Shown in pieces: positions 1 through 6,806 of a stretch of 13,447 bases of DNA. The DNA lies in the NCBI GenBank assembly GCA_002371985.1, contig DFHZ01000040.1, positions 1 through 13,447 on the forward strand. The letters run 5' to 3'. The notes under the pieces were generated by a model. The model searched no databases. It worked only from the letters and a program-made list of their open reading frames with translations, and was not told the origin of the DNA. This DNA comes from Ruminococcaceae bacterium UBA3710 (lineage in GTDB: Bacteria; Bacillota; Clostridia; Oscillospirales; Acutalibacteraceae). Position 1 is the first letter of the stretch, and each line of letters starts with the position of its first letter. A program made the position numbers and the translations under genes.

Positions 1-1578
1 GAGCTGGTGAAAAAAGCGCAAGAAGATCCTAAGGCGTTTGCGCAGTTATATGCGCAGACGATTTCATGTTCTTATTCCGTGGCACGCCTTTATCTTAATA
101 ATCAGCAGGACATCGAAGATGTGTTGCAAACGTCATATATGCATGTGGCAAAATCATTGCCTGATTTACGCGACCCGGACAATTTTTTCGGTTGGCTGCA
201 AACTATTGTGGTTCATGAGTGTCAAAAATGTTTACGAACAAACAGAAAAATTTCCGACTTGCTGCAACGCAGTAAAGGTAAGATGTTGCTTGTGGATGAG
301 CAGTCTAATTGGATTGATCTGTTGGAACAGTACGAAAAATATGAGGCTGTTCGCAACATTGTAGACGGCTTGCCAAACGAACAGAAAATGTGCGCAGCGC
401 TATTTTATTTTGAAGAAAAGACCATAGCAGAAATCGCCGAATTCTTGAAAGTGCCTCAGGGTACAGTAAAAAGCCGATTATATCATGTGCGTAAGAAGTT
501 TGAAAAAGAACTGAAAAAATTGTCAAAACGGGACAGTACGTTTTTGGGAGCGGCTCCTGGTGTGTTGTTGCGGTCATATTTCAGGTACAGCGAAAAAGAG
601 ATTGCTACGGTTTCCTTGAGGGACAGCGTTTGGTCGGCTGTTGTTTCTTCCGGCGCTATTCCCCACGGCGCAGGGCATATGGTTGGACTAGGGATTGCAT
701 CCTCAGGTTTGGGCGGAGCCGTTGCTTCTCACGGTGTGACTACAGCAACGATCATAAAAGCGGCGGCGATCACCGTGTCTGCGGTAACGGTCGTGGGTGG
801 CGGCTTATCTGTCCGGGAGCACATTCGTACAAAACTTCCTCAAGCAGAAGAAGCAGTGACAACCTCAATAAATATTCATGAGACAGACCATACAAATTCA
901 CCGACAGAACCAAACACTGCGCCGACTGAAATTTCAACGATTTCTTCACAAGTAACTACAATTCCTTTTACTGAGGCGATTTCAGAAAATACTACTGTAT
1001 CGGTAAATATTCCTGTAGCCGCAACGACTGAGTATAAGCCGAAAACAACGCGGCCGAACACGACGACTGCACAACGAAGTGCCCAAAGCCAGACTACAAA
1101 AGCGACGGTACAGTCGATTGCTGACACGTCAAAAACGACAACGCTGCCCATCGTGTCAAAAACGACGCCTACGGAAATCACACAACCTACAACAGAGGCT
1201 CCGGCGGACACATCGAGGTATCAAATGTCCGGAAACGTTTTGCGAAGTTATACAGGCAACGAACAGGATGTGTCGATCCCGGCGACGGTTGACGGCAAAA
1301 CAGTTACAGCTATCGGTTCCCATGCATTTGAACAGAATGAAAATATCCGTTCCGTGCAAATCCCGGATCCTGTTACTCAAATCGGACAGCAGGCGTTTTC
1401 TGAGTGCACATCGTTGAGGTCAGTGGGATTGCCGTCTTCGCTTAAAACTATCGGTGCCGGCGCATTCGACAGCTGTTCGTCTTTAGTGTCCATATCTGTT
1501 CCGAGCGGTGCTGAGTCAATAGGCGACGACGCTTTTTCGGAATGCACGACGACGCTTTTTCGGAATGCACATCGCTGA
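1..1578 (+). CDS. ECF-type sigma factor with TM segment and extracellular LRR tail (5'-partial, frameshifted 3' end)
   Basis: Probable RNA polymerase sigma factor tethered to the membrane. Numbering is from the GTG at 7. Residues about 8-75 resemble sigma region 2 (DIEDVLQTSYMHVAKSL, FFGWLQTIVVHE). Residues about 118-170 resemble region 4, with the HTH AEIAEFLKVPQGTVKSRL. A hydrophobic segment at about 247-269 is a likely TM helix. It is followed by a Thr/Ser/Pro-rich linker (about 280-402) and BspA-type LRR_5 repeats from about 405 (units of the IGxxAFxxC type). The expected topology is sigma domain inside, LRR outside. The frame is open to base 1 (Glu-Leu-Val-Lys-Lys), and ECF proteins usually have a few residues before this point, so the true start is probably upstream of the window and the GTG at 7 is likely internal. 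A 23-bp duplication shifts the frame, replaces the last repeats with nine foreign residues and stops at 1578. The sigma and TM parts are intact. Family assignment is firm; the sensing role is inferred. Confidence 0.85.
   Translation, partial: ELVKKAQEDPKAFAQLYAQTISCSYSVARLYLNNQQDIEDVLQTSYMHVAKSLPDLRDPDNFFGWLQTIVVHECQKCLRTNRKISDLLQRSKGKMLLVDEQSNWIDLLEQYEKYEAVRNIVDGLPNEQKMCAALFYFEEKTIAEIAEFLKVPQGTVKSRLYHVRKKFEKELKKLSKRDSTFLGAAPGVLLRSYFRYSEKEIATVSLRDSVWSAVVSSGAIPHGAGHMVGLGIASSGLGGAVASHGVTTATIIKAAAITVSAVTVVGGGLSVREHIRTKLPQAEEAVTTSINIHETDHTNSPTEPNTAPTEISTISSQVTTIPFTEAISENTTVSVNIPVAATTEYKPKTTRPNTTTAQRSAQSQTTKATVQSIADTSKTTTLPIVSKTTPTEITQPTTEAPADTSRYQMSGNVLRSYTGNEQDVSIPATVDGKTVTAIGSHAFEQNENIRSVQIPDPVTQIGQQAFSECTSLRSVGLPSSLKTIGAGAFDSCSSLVSISVPSGAESIGDDAFSECTTTLFRNAHR
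1525..1570 (+). repeat. 23-bp perfect tandem duplication causing a frameshift
   Basis: Bases 1525-1547 and 1548-1570 are identical and directly adjacent. Each copy begins GACGACGC and ends GGAATGCAC. Twenty-three is not a multiple of three, so the second copy moves translation into another frame and it ends at the TGA at 1576-1578. Removing one copy restores a continuous LRR reading frame to 1730. This is either a recent slippage mutation, a reversible switch, or an assembly error. Confidence 0.95.
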
Positions 1579-1730
1579 CTCAAATCACCATTCCTTCTTC
1601 TGTAAACAGTATTGGAGACAACGCTTTTGTAGGGTGTGGTAAATTGACGATCCGTTGCGCGGAAAATTCTGAGGCGCATTCATACGCGAAGGCAAATTCA
1701 ATATCTTATCAAATTGTGGAGGGAATATAA
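1548..1730 (+). pseudogene. Displaced 3' end of the sigma/LRR gene
   Basis: In the frame left behind by the 23-bp duplication, the protein continues with two more LRR units (AFSECTSLTQITIPSSV, IGDNAFVGCGKLTI). A cap then follows (CAENSEAHSYAKANSISY), of the kind that ends BspA-type arrays. The neighbouring 980-residue protein carries a related cap, CFAGSYAHTFAVENDYPF. The stop at 1728-1730 directly abuts the next ATG at 1731, which suggests that this was the native gene end and that the pair was translationally coupled. It has no start or RBS of its own that I trust; an ATG at 1542 lies inside the first repeat copy. The intact ancestor would have been about 567 residues from position 7. Confidence 0.85.
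1718..1723 (+). promoter_or_regulatory. Strong Shine-Dalgarno of the 980-residue surface protein
   Basis: GGAGGG lies seven bases before the ATG at 1731, inside the last codons of the displaced sigma/LRR frame. With the present premature stop at 1578, ribosomes leave 152 bases earlier, so any coupling to this site would be lost. Confidence 0.7.
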
Positions 1731-4673
1731 ATGAAAAAAACATTTAAGCTTTGTCTTGCATTGTTGCTTACGATGTCTTTTGTTATCGGTGCTTTACCGG
1801 TATGGGCGGAGGATATCGACTATACCTGCGGTGAGAATATGATATGGTCGCTGGACACGGAGACAAAAACTCTGACGATTTCCGGTACGGGAAAAATGTA
1901 TGACTATACAAGGGACGATTCCGCACCGTGGAAAAAGTATTATACCTTTATCAAGAATCTGGTAGTTGAAGAAGGCGTGCAGACGATTGGTAAGTATGCG
2001 TTCTATCAATGCTTTGAAACGGAAAAGTGTGAGCTTCCTTCAACACTTTTGGAGATCGATGAGCAGGCGTTTTGTTATACGAACAGTTTGCAGGATATTT
2101 CATTTCCGAACGGCTGTAATCTTATGTGGGTAAAACATGATATCTTTTGTCCTTCCCAATATATAATGGCCAGTCAATGGTACAAAGATCAGCAGGACGG
2201 CTGTGTATATCTTGGAGATTTACTCATTGCTTATAAGGGAACAATGCCCGAAAATACGACTCTGCACGTCAGAGAGGGAACCAGGGTCATTCAGGCGGAT
2301 TTCCGCAATATGACAAATCTTGTTGATTTGGATATACCGGACAGTGTGTTTTCAATCGGATATGAAAACAATGAAAGTCAGGGCGTTTTTGACGGCACAA
2401 CCTGGTTTGAAAATCAGAAGCAGACGGTGAACGGTGTTATATATGCAGGAAAGGTCGCTTACCGATATAACGGATCGATGCAGGTTGGACAGGAAGTCGT
2501 TTTGAACCAAGATACAACAGGTATTGCCTCTTATGCATTTCAACACCAACTATTATTGTCAAAACTTATCATGCCTGAGTCGCTTATTTGCGTACAAAGG
2601 AACGGTATTTTTAATTGTACAGATCTGAGGGGGCTGGACATTTCCCATATTCAATATCTCTATTCGTTTGCGCTGTATTGGCCGATCGATGATACTCTGA
2701 CCGTTCCTGCTTCGTTGAAATGGGCACAATCTGACGCGATTACTTTCCGGGCGTCGACCAGTGCAGCTTTTAATGTCATTTTTGAGGACAATGCGGCGAT
2801 GACTGAGCTGCCGCAAGGATTTCTGAGAAATTTTTCTACCGGAAATGATATAATAATCATCCAGCTTGCCGACAATCTGCAAAAGCTTAGCGAAAAGGTT
2901 TTTATAGGAATGACTGATTACGCAACAGTGGTGATCCCGCCTTCAGTACAGTCGATCGAGCGCAAGTTTGCGGTAAACAATACCAAGCTTGATGAAGTAA
3001 AGCCCACCATAAAATGCTTTGCCGGGTCTTATGCCCACACCTTTGCGGTGGAGAACGATTATCCCTTTGAATTGTTGGATGGGGCTGTGCTTGACACAGA
3101 CGGACTCAATGAACAGCTTGCGGCGGCGGAAGCAGTCAGGCGCGAGCTGTACACGGAGGCATCACTATCCGTATTGGACGAAGCTGTGGCGGCGGTGAAC
3201 TTAGGCGCGCAGACCACACAGAAAACAGTTGATGCCTGGTCGGCGGCAATTCAAAAAGCTATTGCAGAGCTGCAATACAAGCCGGCAGACTACACTTCAG
3301 TAAACCAACAGATACAAAACGCCGGGACTCTCGACAGGGATCTGTATACACAGGAGTCCCTGCAAACGTTGGATAACGCTATTTCCGCCGTTGATTGGAC
3401 GCTTCCTATTGTACAGCAGGCTGATGTGGACGCTTTTGCACAAGCGATTGCTGCAGCGATCAATGGTATCGTTTATATTACGGCGGATTACAGTGCAGTG
3501 GAAGCGGCTGTGAATGCGGCGAATAAAATTGAGCGGATATTGTATACATCCTCATCTCTTGCCGCACTTGATGCCGCGGTAAACGCGGTGATTTACGATT
3601 TGGACATAACCCGTCAGGCGCAGGTCAATGCATACGCCGCAGATATTTATTTGGCGATAGACGGACTGTCTTATTGCAGCGTTGTGCTGCGCAACGATAC
3701 CCACGGTGTTCTTGTCAGCGCAACGGCAAAGGAGATACATCCGGAGACTTTACTTGCGGTTGATGAGATCGATCCGTCTGTATATGAGATAGCGGATTAT
3801 GCCGTTGGAGGACATATTAAAAGTGTCAAATATTATGACATTACTCTGCTCAGGAAAATGCAGGTCGTTCAGCCTGACGGTACGGTAGAGGTCAAGGTGA
3901 AGCTCAGCGAAGGTGTGGATCCCGCAAAATGCCGTGTTTACCATGTAACAGAAGACATTGTGGACCCGTTGGTTCGCGTCGCCTCATTCCTGGACGGCAA
4001 TTATATTGTATTTAATACAGATCATTTCAGCGAGTATGCCATTGTTGAAGTAGAGACGGTATTGGATAGTATAGAAATTACTGCTCTGCCAAGGAAGCTT
4101 CAATATAATTTGGGCGAGGCTTTTGTTCCCGACGGCATACAGGTCACGGCATATTACAGCGACGGCACACAGCGTACCGTAGAGGATTATGACCTTTCCT
4201 CAGTTGATACATCCTCAGTCGGCGAAAAGACAGTTTCGGTATACTATACATTCAACGGTAAGACTAAAAACGCTCAATTTACGATTCGTGTAACCGCCGA
4301 AACGGTGAATGTGAAAATTACTGTTAACGGTACGCCCATGCAGCAGTATGACAAACGTGTGCGGCTCTTAAGACCTTATAAAAAGGAAACAGTTTCCCTA
4401 AAATGTGATGTTTCAGATTCCGGCAACTTCCAAATCGAGTGGTCATCGGACAATAAAAAGGTGCAGGTAGACAAAAACGGCAACGTGACAAACAAAGGCG
4501 TCTTCGGCGCCCGCAAAGCGATGATCACAGCAATGGTCAGAGACAAGGACGGCAATGTGATAGCTCAGGCTCAGATCACGGTACGGTTCTTCAAATTCAA
4601 CTTTCAGCGCAGCAAATTAAGTACACAGAGCGTTGTTTATTGGCAGAATAAATTGCCGTTTGTTATTTTTTAA
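1731..4673 (+). CDS. Secreted BspA-like LRR / FIVAR / Ig-like surface protein
   Basis: Exported 980-residue cell-surface protein. A Sec signal peptide occupies residues 1-26 (KK, hydrophobic core, cleavage after VWA). Next is the canonical start of a BspA ectodomain (CGENMIWSLD, LTISGTGKMYDY) and diverged LRR_5 repeats to about 425, closed by the cap CFAGSYAHTFAVENDYPF. Residues about 455-650 hold three helical FIVAR-like units (ELYTEASLSVLDEAVAAV, DLYTQESLQTLDNAISAV, ILYTSSSLAALDAAVNAV). A beta domain with DHFSEYAIVE follows at about 717-773. An Ig-like (Big_3) domain spans about 776-858 (YNLGEAFVPDGIQVTAYYSDGT), and a Big_2-like domain spans about 859-950 (IEWSSDNKKVQVDKNGNVTNKG). The protein ends in a short hydrophobic tail. 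No LPXTG sorting motif is visible, so wall attachment is uncertain. The family typically takes part in adhesion. It lies directly after the sigma/LRR gene and is a likely operon partner and possible target. Confidence 0.9.
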   Translation: MKKTFKLCLALLLTMSFVIGALPVWAEDIDYTCGENMIWSLDTETKTLTISGTGKMYDYTRDDSAPWKKYYTFIKNLVVEEGVQTIGKYAFYQCFETEKCELPSTLLEIDEQAFCYTNSLQDISFPNGCNLMWVKHDIFCPSQYIMASQWYKDQQDGCVYLGDLLIAYKGTMPENTTLHVREGTRVIQADFRNMTNLVDLDIPDSVFSIGYENNESQGVFDGTTWFENQKQTVNGVIYAGKVAYRYNGSMQVGQEVVLNQDTTGIASYAFQHQLLLSKLIMPESLICVQRNGIFNCTDLRGLDISHIQYLYSFALYWPIDDTLTVPASLKWAQSDAITFRASTSAAFNVIFEDNAAMTELPQGFLRNFSTGNDIIIIQLADNLQKLSEKVFIGMTDYATVVIPPSVQSIERKFAVNNTKLDEVKPTIKCFAGSYAHTFAVENDYPFELLDGAVLDTDGLNEQLAAAEAVRRELYTEASLSVLDEAVAAVNLGAQTTQKTVDAWSAAIQKAIAELQYKPADYTSVNQQIQNAGTLDRDLYTQESLQTLDNAISAVDWTLPIVQQADVDAFAQAIAAAINGIVYITADYSAVEAAVNAANKIERILYTSSSLAALDAAVNAVIYDLDITRQAQVNAYAADIYLAIDGLSYCSVVLRNDTHGVLVSATAKEIHPETLLAVDEIDPSVYEIADYAVGGHIKSVKYYDITLLRKMQVVQPDGTVEVKVKLSEGVDPAKCRVYHVTEDIVDPLVRVASFLDGNYIVFNTDHFSEYAIVEVETVLDSIEITALPRKLQYNLGEAFVPDGIQVTAYYSDGTQRTVEDYDLSSVDTSSVGEKTVSVYYTFNGKTKNAQFTIRVTAETVNVKITVNGTPMQQYDKRVRLLRPYKKETVSLKCDVSDSGNFQIEWSSDNKKVQVDKNGNVTNKGVFGARKAMITAMVRDKDGNVIAQAQITVRFFKFNFQRSKLSTQSVVYWQNKLPFVIF

Positions 4674-4689
4674 AAACAGATAAAAAATT

Positions 4690-4720
4690 GGGCTTCCTGA
4701 TGGGAAGCTCATTTTTTTTT
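4690..4720 (+). terminator. Rho-independent terminator of the BspA-like gene
   Basis: GGGCTTCC (4690-4697) pairs with GGAAGCTC (4703-4710) across a 5-base loop. That gives eight pairs, one of them G-T. A single A and nine Ts follow (4712-4720). A run of As just before the stem could make it act in both directions, although no gene converges from the right. It ends the unit 16 bases after the stop codon. Confidence 0.88.
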
Positions 4721-4852
4721 ACGCTTTTTTGAACCTTTCAAATATTTTTCATATCTATATTTATGTGAGAAGTTCTAAAAAAGATGACATTAAGATAACT
4801 GCTTTTGGAGTACAACTGAAACGACCGCAAATTTTTGAAATAAATTTGATGT

Positions 4853-4882
4853 TTGCAGAAATCTCTTTTTATCTCATATAAA
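4853..4882 (+). promoter_or_regulatory. Candidate promoter of the regulator and cassette
   Basis: TATAAA at 4877-4882 matches five of six bases of the -10 consensus. TTGCAG at 4853-4858 is a weak -35 box with an 18-base spacer. Transcription would start near 4889, inside the dyad described at 4885-4920, which would suit repression by the adjacent regulator. Such matches are common in A+T-rich DNA, so this is tentative. Confidence 0.35.
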
Positions 4883-4884
4883 AA

Positions 4885-4920
4885 AGTCAAATAATTTTAC
4901 AAAATTCAAATAAGTTGACT
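4885..4920. promoter_or_regulatory. Candidate operator: nested inverted repeats
   Basis: The outer arms AGTCAA (4885-4890) and TTGACT (4915-4920) are exact reverse complements, 30 bases apart centre to centre, about three helical turns. Inside lies AATTTT-AC-AAAATT (4893-4906), a perfect six-base dyad with a two-base centre. The two symmetry axes differ by three bases. It sits upstream of a Cro/CI-type gene, where autoregulatory operators are usual. Binding is an inference. Confidence 0.35.
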
Positions 4921-4986
4921 AATATCATACTGAAAATCAACCTGTTTTGCACATATTTTTGTTAAACTTAGAAAAGAGGTATTAAA

Positions 4987-5295
4987 ATGGTTAATTTTGG
5001 CACAGTACTGAAAAAATTGCGTACACAATCAGGAATGTCTCAAAGGCAGCTTGCGGAAAAATTGGGCGTTACGAAGTCGACCATCAGCTATTATGAGCTG
5101 TCTGAACGCACACCGTCTCCCGATATAATAATAAAAATTGCAAATATTTTTCATGTTTCTACGGATTATCTTCTGGGTAGGGATACAAAGATTGCTTTGG
5201 ATGTCAGCGACCTGCCGCACGAGGATGTGGAGTTGGTGGGCAGTTTTGTGGATGTGCTGCGCAAGAAAAACCAGCAAAACGACATCACCGAATAA
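4987..5295 (+). CDS. XRE (Cro/CI-type) HTH transcriptional regulator
   Basis: DNA-binding protein of 102 residues. The HTH_3 domain covers about residues 7-61. The first helix of the motif starts SQRQLAEKLG, and the recognition helix is TKSTISYYE (29-37). The domain closes with the typical HVSTDYLLGRD. The tail (about 66-102) contains a short helical stretch (EDVELVGSFVDVLRKK) that may serve for dimerisation. An AAAAGAGGT Shine-Dalgarno lies just before the ATG. It is the first gene of the A+T-rich block and is 53 bases from the protease gene, so it probably controls the block and itself. No ligand or peptidase domain is fused to it, so the signal it reads cannot be told. It resembles small repressors found both in phage-like elements and as host regulators. 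Confidence 0.92.
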   Translation: MVNFGTVLKKLRTQSGMSQRQLAEKLGVTKSTISYYELSERTPSPDIIIKIANIFHVSTDYLLGRDTKIALDVSDLPHEDVELVGSFVDVLRKKNQQNDITE

Positions 5296-5348
5296 TTGTT
5301 TTAATCATTTTTAGCGAAAATAAAAATAATAAAAAAGGGTGTGTTATT

Positions 5349-6791
5349 ATGTTCTGTCCACAATGTGGCAATAAACTTCCTGATGATGCGCGTTTCTGCC
5401 CAAATTGCGGTTGTAAAATTGATACAAAGAACATCTACAATGTTCAGTCTAAACAGTATCAAACATTGCCGATTCAGCAAGTACAACCGGCAGCACCGGT
5501 TCAGCAAGTACAACCGGCAACAACGATTCAACAGGAACAACCTGAGCCTCAATTTTTTACGGGAACACAACCTATAGCCTCATCAACAAACGAAAATACT
5601 CAGTTAACGGTATCTCAAACAGAACCGGCAGAAGAAAAGAGCACCACAATATATGCTTGGGAGTTTTTAAAAAGCCTTGCAAGCAAGGATAAGATTGGAA
5701 TAGATATTTGGCTTCTGATAAATTTAGTGGTAATAATAGTTCCTCTTTGGGTATTATCAGGAAGTCCGGGAAGTTTGCTGTTTTCTCTGCCTATTTATTT
5801 GGTTTCGATCTGCCTTGCACTGTCTCCTGTGGGTGAAGCGATACTGAGACTTATAAATCACTGTAAATCCGTTGAGAAAAAAGATTATGCGAAGTATAAA
5901 GAAAGACTTACTCCGTTGTTTAATGAAGTGTATGAAAAGGCTAAAATAGTTTCTCCTTCCATATCGAAAAAAATTAGACTTTTTGTTTGTCAAGATCCAT
6001 CTCCAAACGCTTTTGCCACAGGCAGGAAGACTATATGTGTAACCGAAGGTTTGCTTGATTTAAATGATGAAGAAATCAAAGGTGTCTTGGCGCATGAGTT
6101 TGGACATATTGCCCATAAGGATACAGATATTATTCTTGTTGTTGCAGTAGGTAATATTTTCGTGAATTTGTTTTTGCTTTTGTGCAGAGCATTTATAAGA
6201 ATATTCTTTACATTTCCGCTTGAGGTTGCTTTGAGATATCACGACTTTTCGTTATTAGCTAATCTTGTACGTATTATCGACTATGGCTTTTTCTTTGCTT
6301 TGGCATGGATTTGGACAAAAATTGGCGTTCTTTTGTGTCTCCACTCTGGAAGAAAAGATGAATATAGGGCAGACCACTATGCAGTGGATATTGGATATCA
6401 TCAGCAGTTAGTGTATGTATTGAAAAAAATTGATGACGGCGATTATGCTAAACCCAAAGGGCTTTGGGCAAGCTTGAACGCAAGCCATCCTGACATACCG
6501 GACAGAATATCTTCCATAGAAGAGTATGCTTCAGAAAATATGACTGTCAGTTCTGAGGTTCAATCAATAAACATACAGGTACCATTAATAGATCGGTTGA
6601 CAAATAAACCTGTTGAAATAGATAAGTCACAGGTTATAAAAAGTCAGGTTTCTTTCTTTTGCTATAACTGCGGAAACAAAATAACTGCTGATAAAAAACT
6701 TCTTGAAACTACTCCGAACACAGTTTGTAAAAAGTGTAATAATATTCTTAATAATGAGTTGATAGTTGATCGTTTAAAAAATGAATTCTAA
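5349..6791 (+). CDS. Membrane M48 (HtpX/Ste24-type) metalloprotease with zinc ribbons at both ends
   Basis: Integral membrane zinc protease of 480 residues. Residues 1-22 form a zinc ribbon (C3/C6 and C17/C20). A Gln/Pro-rich linker follows, with a 27-bp repeat (about residues 42-68). Two hydrophobic helices at about 116-160 precede the M48 core. HEFGH at 249-253 supplies two zinc-binding His and the catalytic Glu250. E338 of EYRAD supplies the third ligand, with D342 as the family's usual partner. Two more hydrophobic stretches at about 258-290 and 305-330 lie between them, as in HtpX. The C-terminus is a second zinc ribbon (C438/C441 and C460/C463), which is not part of a normal HtpX. M48 membrane proteases degrade misfolded membrane proteins. 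Four helices would leave both ribbons in the cytoplasm. Family and catalytic residues are firm; substrate is unknown. The start has AAGGGTG upstream and begins directly with the ribbon, as in the paralogues. Confidence 0.92.
   Translation: MFCPQCGNKLPDDARFCPNCGCKIDTKNIYNVQSKQYQTLPIQQVQPAAPVQQVQPATTIQQEQPEPQFFTGTQPIASSTNENTQLTVSQTEPAEEKSTTIYAWEFLKSLASKDKIGIDIWLLINLVVIIVPLWVLSGSPGSLLFSLPIYLVSICLALSPVGEAILRLINHCKSVEKKDYAKYKERLTPLFNEVYEKAKIVSPSISKKIRLFVCQDPSPNAFATGRKTICVTEGLLDLNDEEIKGVLAHEFGHIAHKDTDIILVVAVGNIFVNLFLLLCRAFIRIFFTFPLEVALRYHDFSLLANLVRIIDYGFFFALAWIWTKIGVLLCLHSGRKDEYRADHYAVDIGYHQQLVYVLKKIDDGDYAKPKGLWASLNASHPDIPDRISSIEEYASENMTVSSEVQSINIQVPLIDRLTNKPVEIDKSQVIKSQVSFFCYNCGNKITADKKLLETTPNTVCKKCNNILNNELIVDRLKNEF
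5374..5413 (+). repeat. 40-bp segment identical to 10335-10374 (copy 1)
   Basis: Forty bases within the N-terminal zinc-ribbon codons of the M48 gene are identical to those in the gene at 10310. They encode LPDDARFCPNCG and flanking bases. Flanking codons differ, including third positions, so identity is sharply bounded. This suggests recent duplication or gene conversion of the ribbon module. Confidence 0.9.
5471..5551 (+). repeat. Three 27-bp tandem repeats in the Gln/Pro-rich linker of the M48 protein
   Basis: Units at 5471-5497, 5498-5524 and 5525-5551 each encode nine residues of the form (I/V)QQ(V/E)QP plus three more. The first two share a long exact core (TTCAGCAAGTACAACCGGCA); the third is diverged. 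In-frame units of this kind can expand or shrink, changing the tether between the N-terminal ribbon and the protease. Confidence 0.85.
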
Positions 6792-6806
6792 TGATATGGT
6801 GATAGT

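Larger units (their letters stand above)
4674..4986. other. Gene-free stretch between surface-protein unit and A+T-rich cassette
   Basis: These 313 bases carry no credible ORF on either strand. They contain a rho-independent terminator at 4690-4720, a small TTTGAA/TTCAAA hairpin at 4728-4742, a possible promoter at 4853-4882 and nested dyads at 4885-4920. The sequence becomes strikingly A+T-rich from about 4740 onward, matching the genes to the right rather than those to the left. Confidence 0.7.

Noticed and set aside
876..1211. Long Val-rich open frame on the minus strand
   Set aside because: It is the complement of the Thr-rich linker of the sigma/LRR gene. It shows no domain and no RBS, and its composition follows from the ACN codons opposite.
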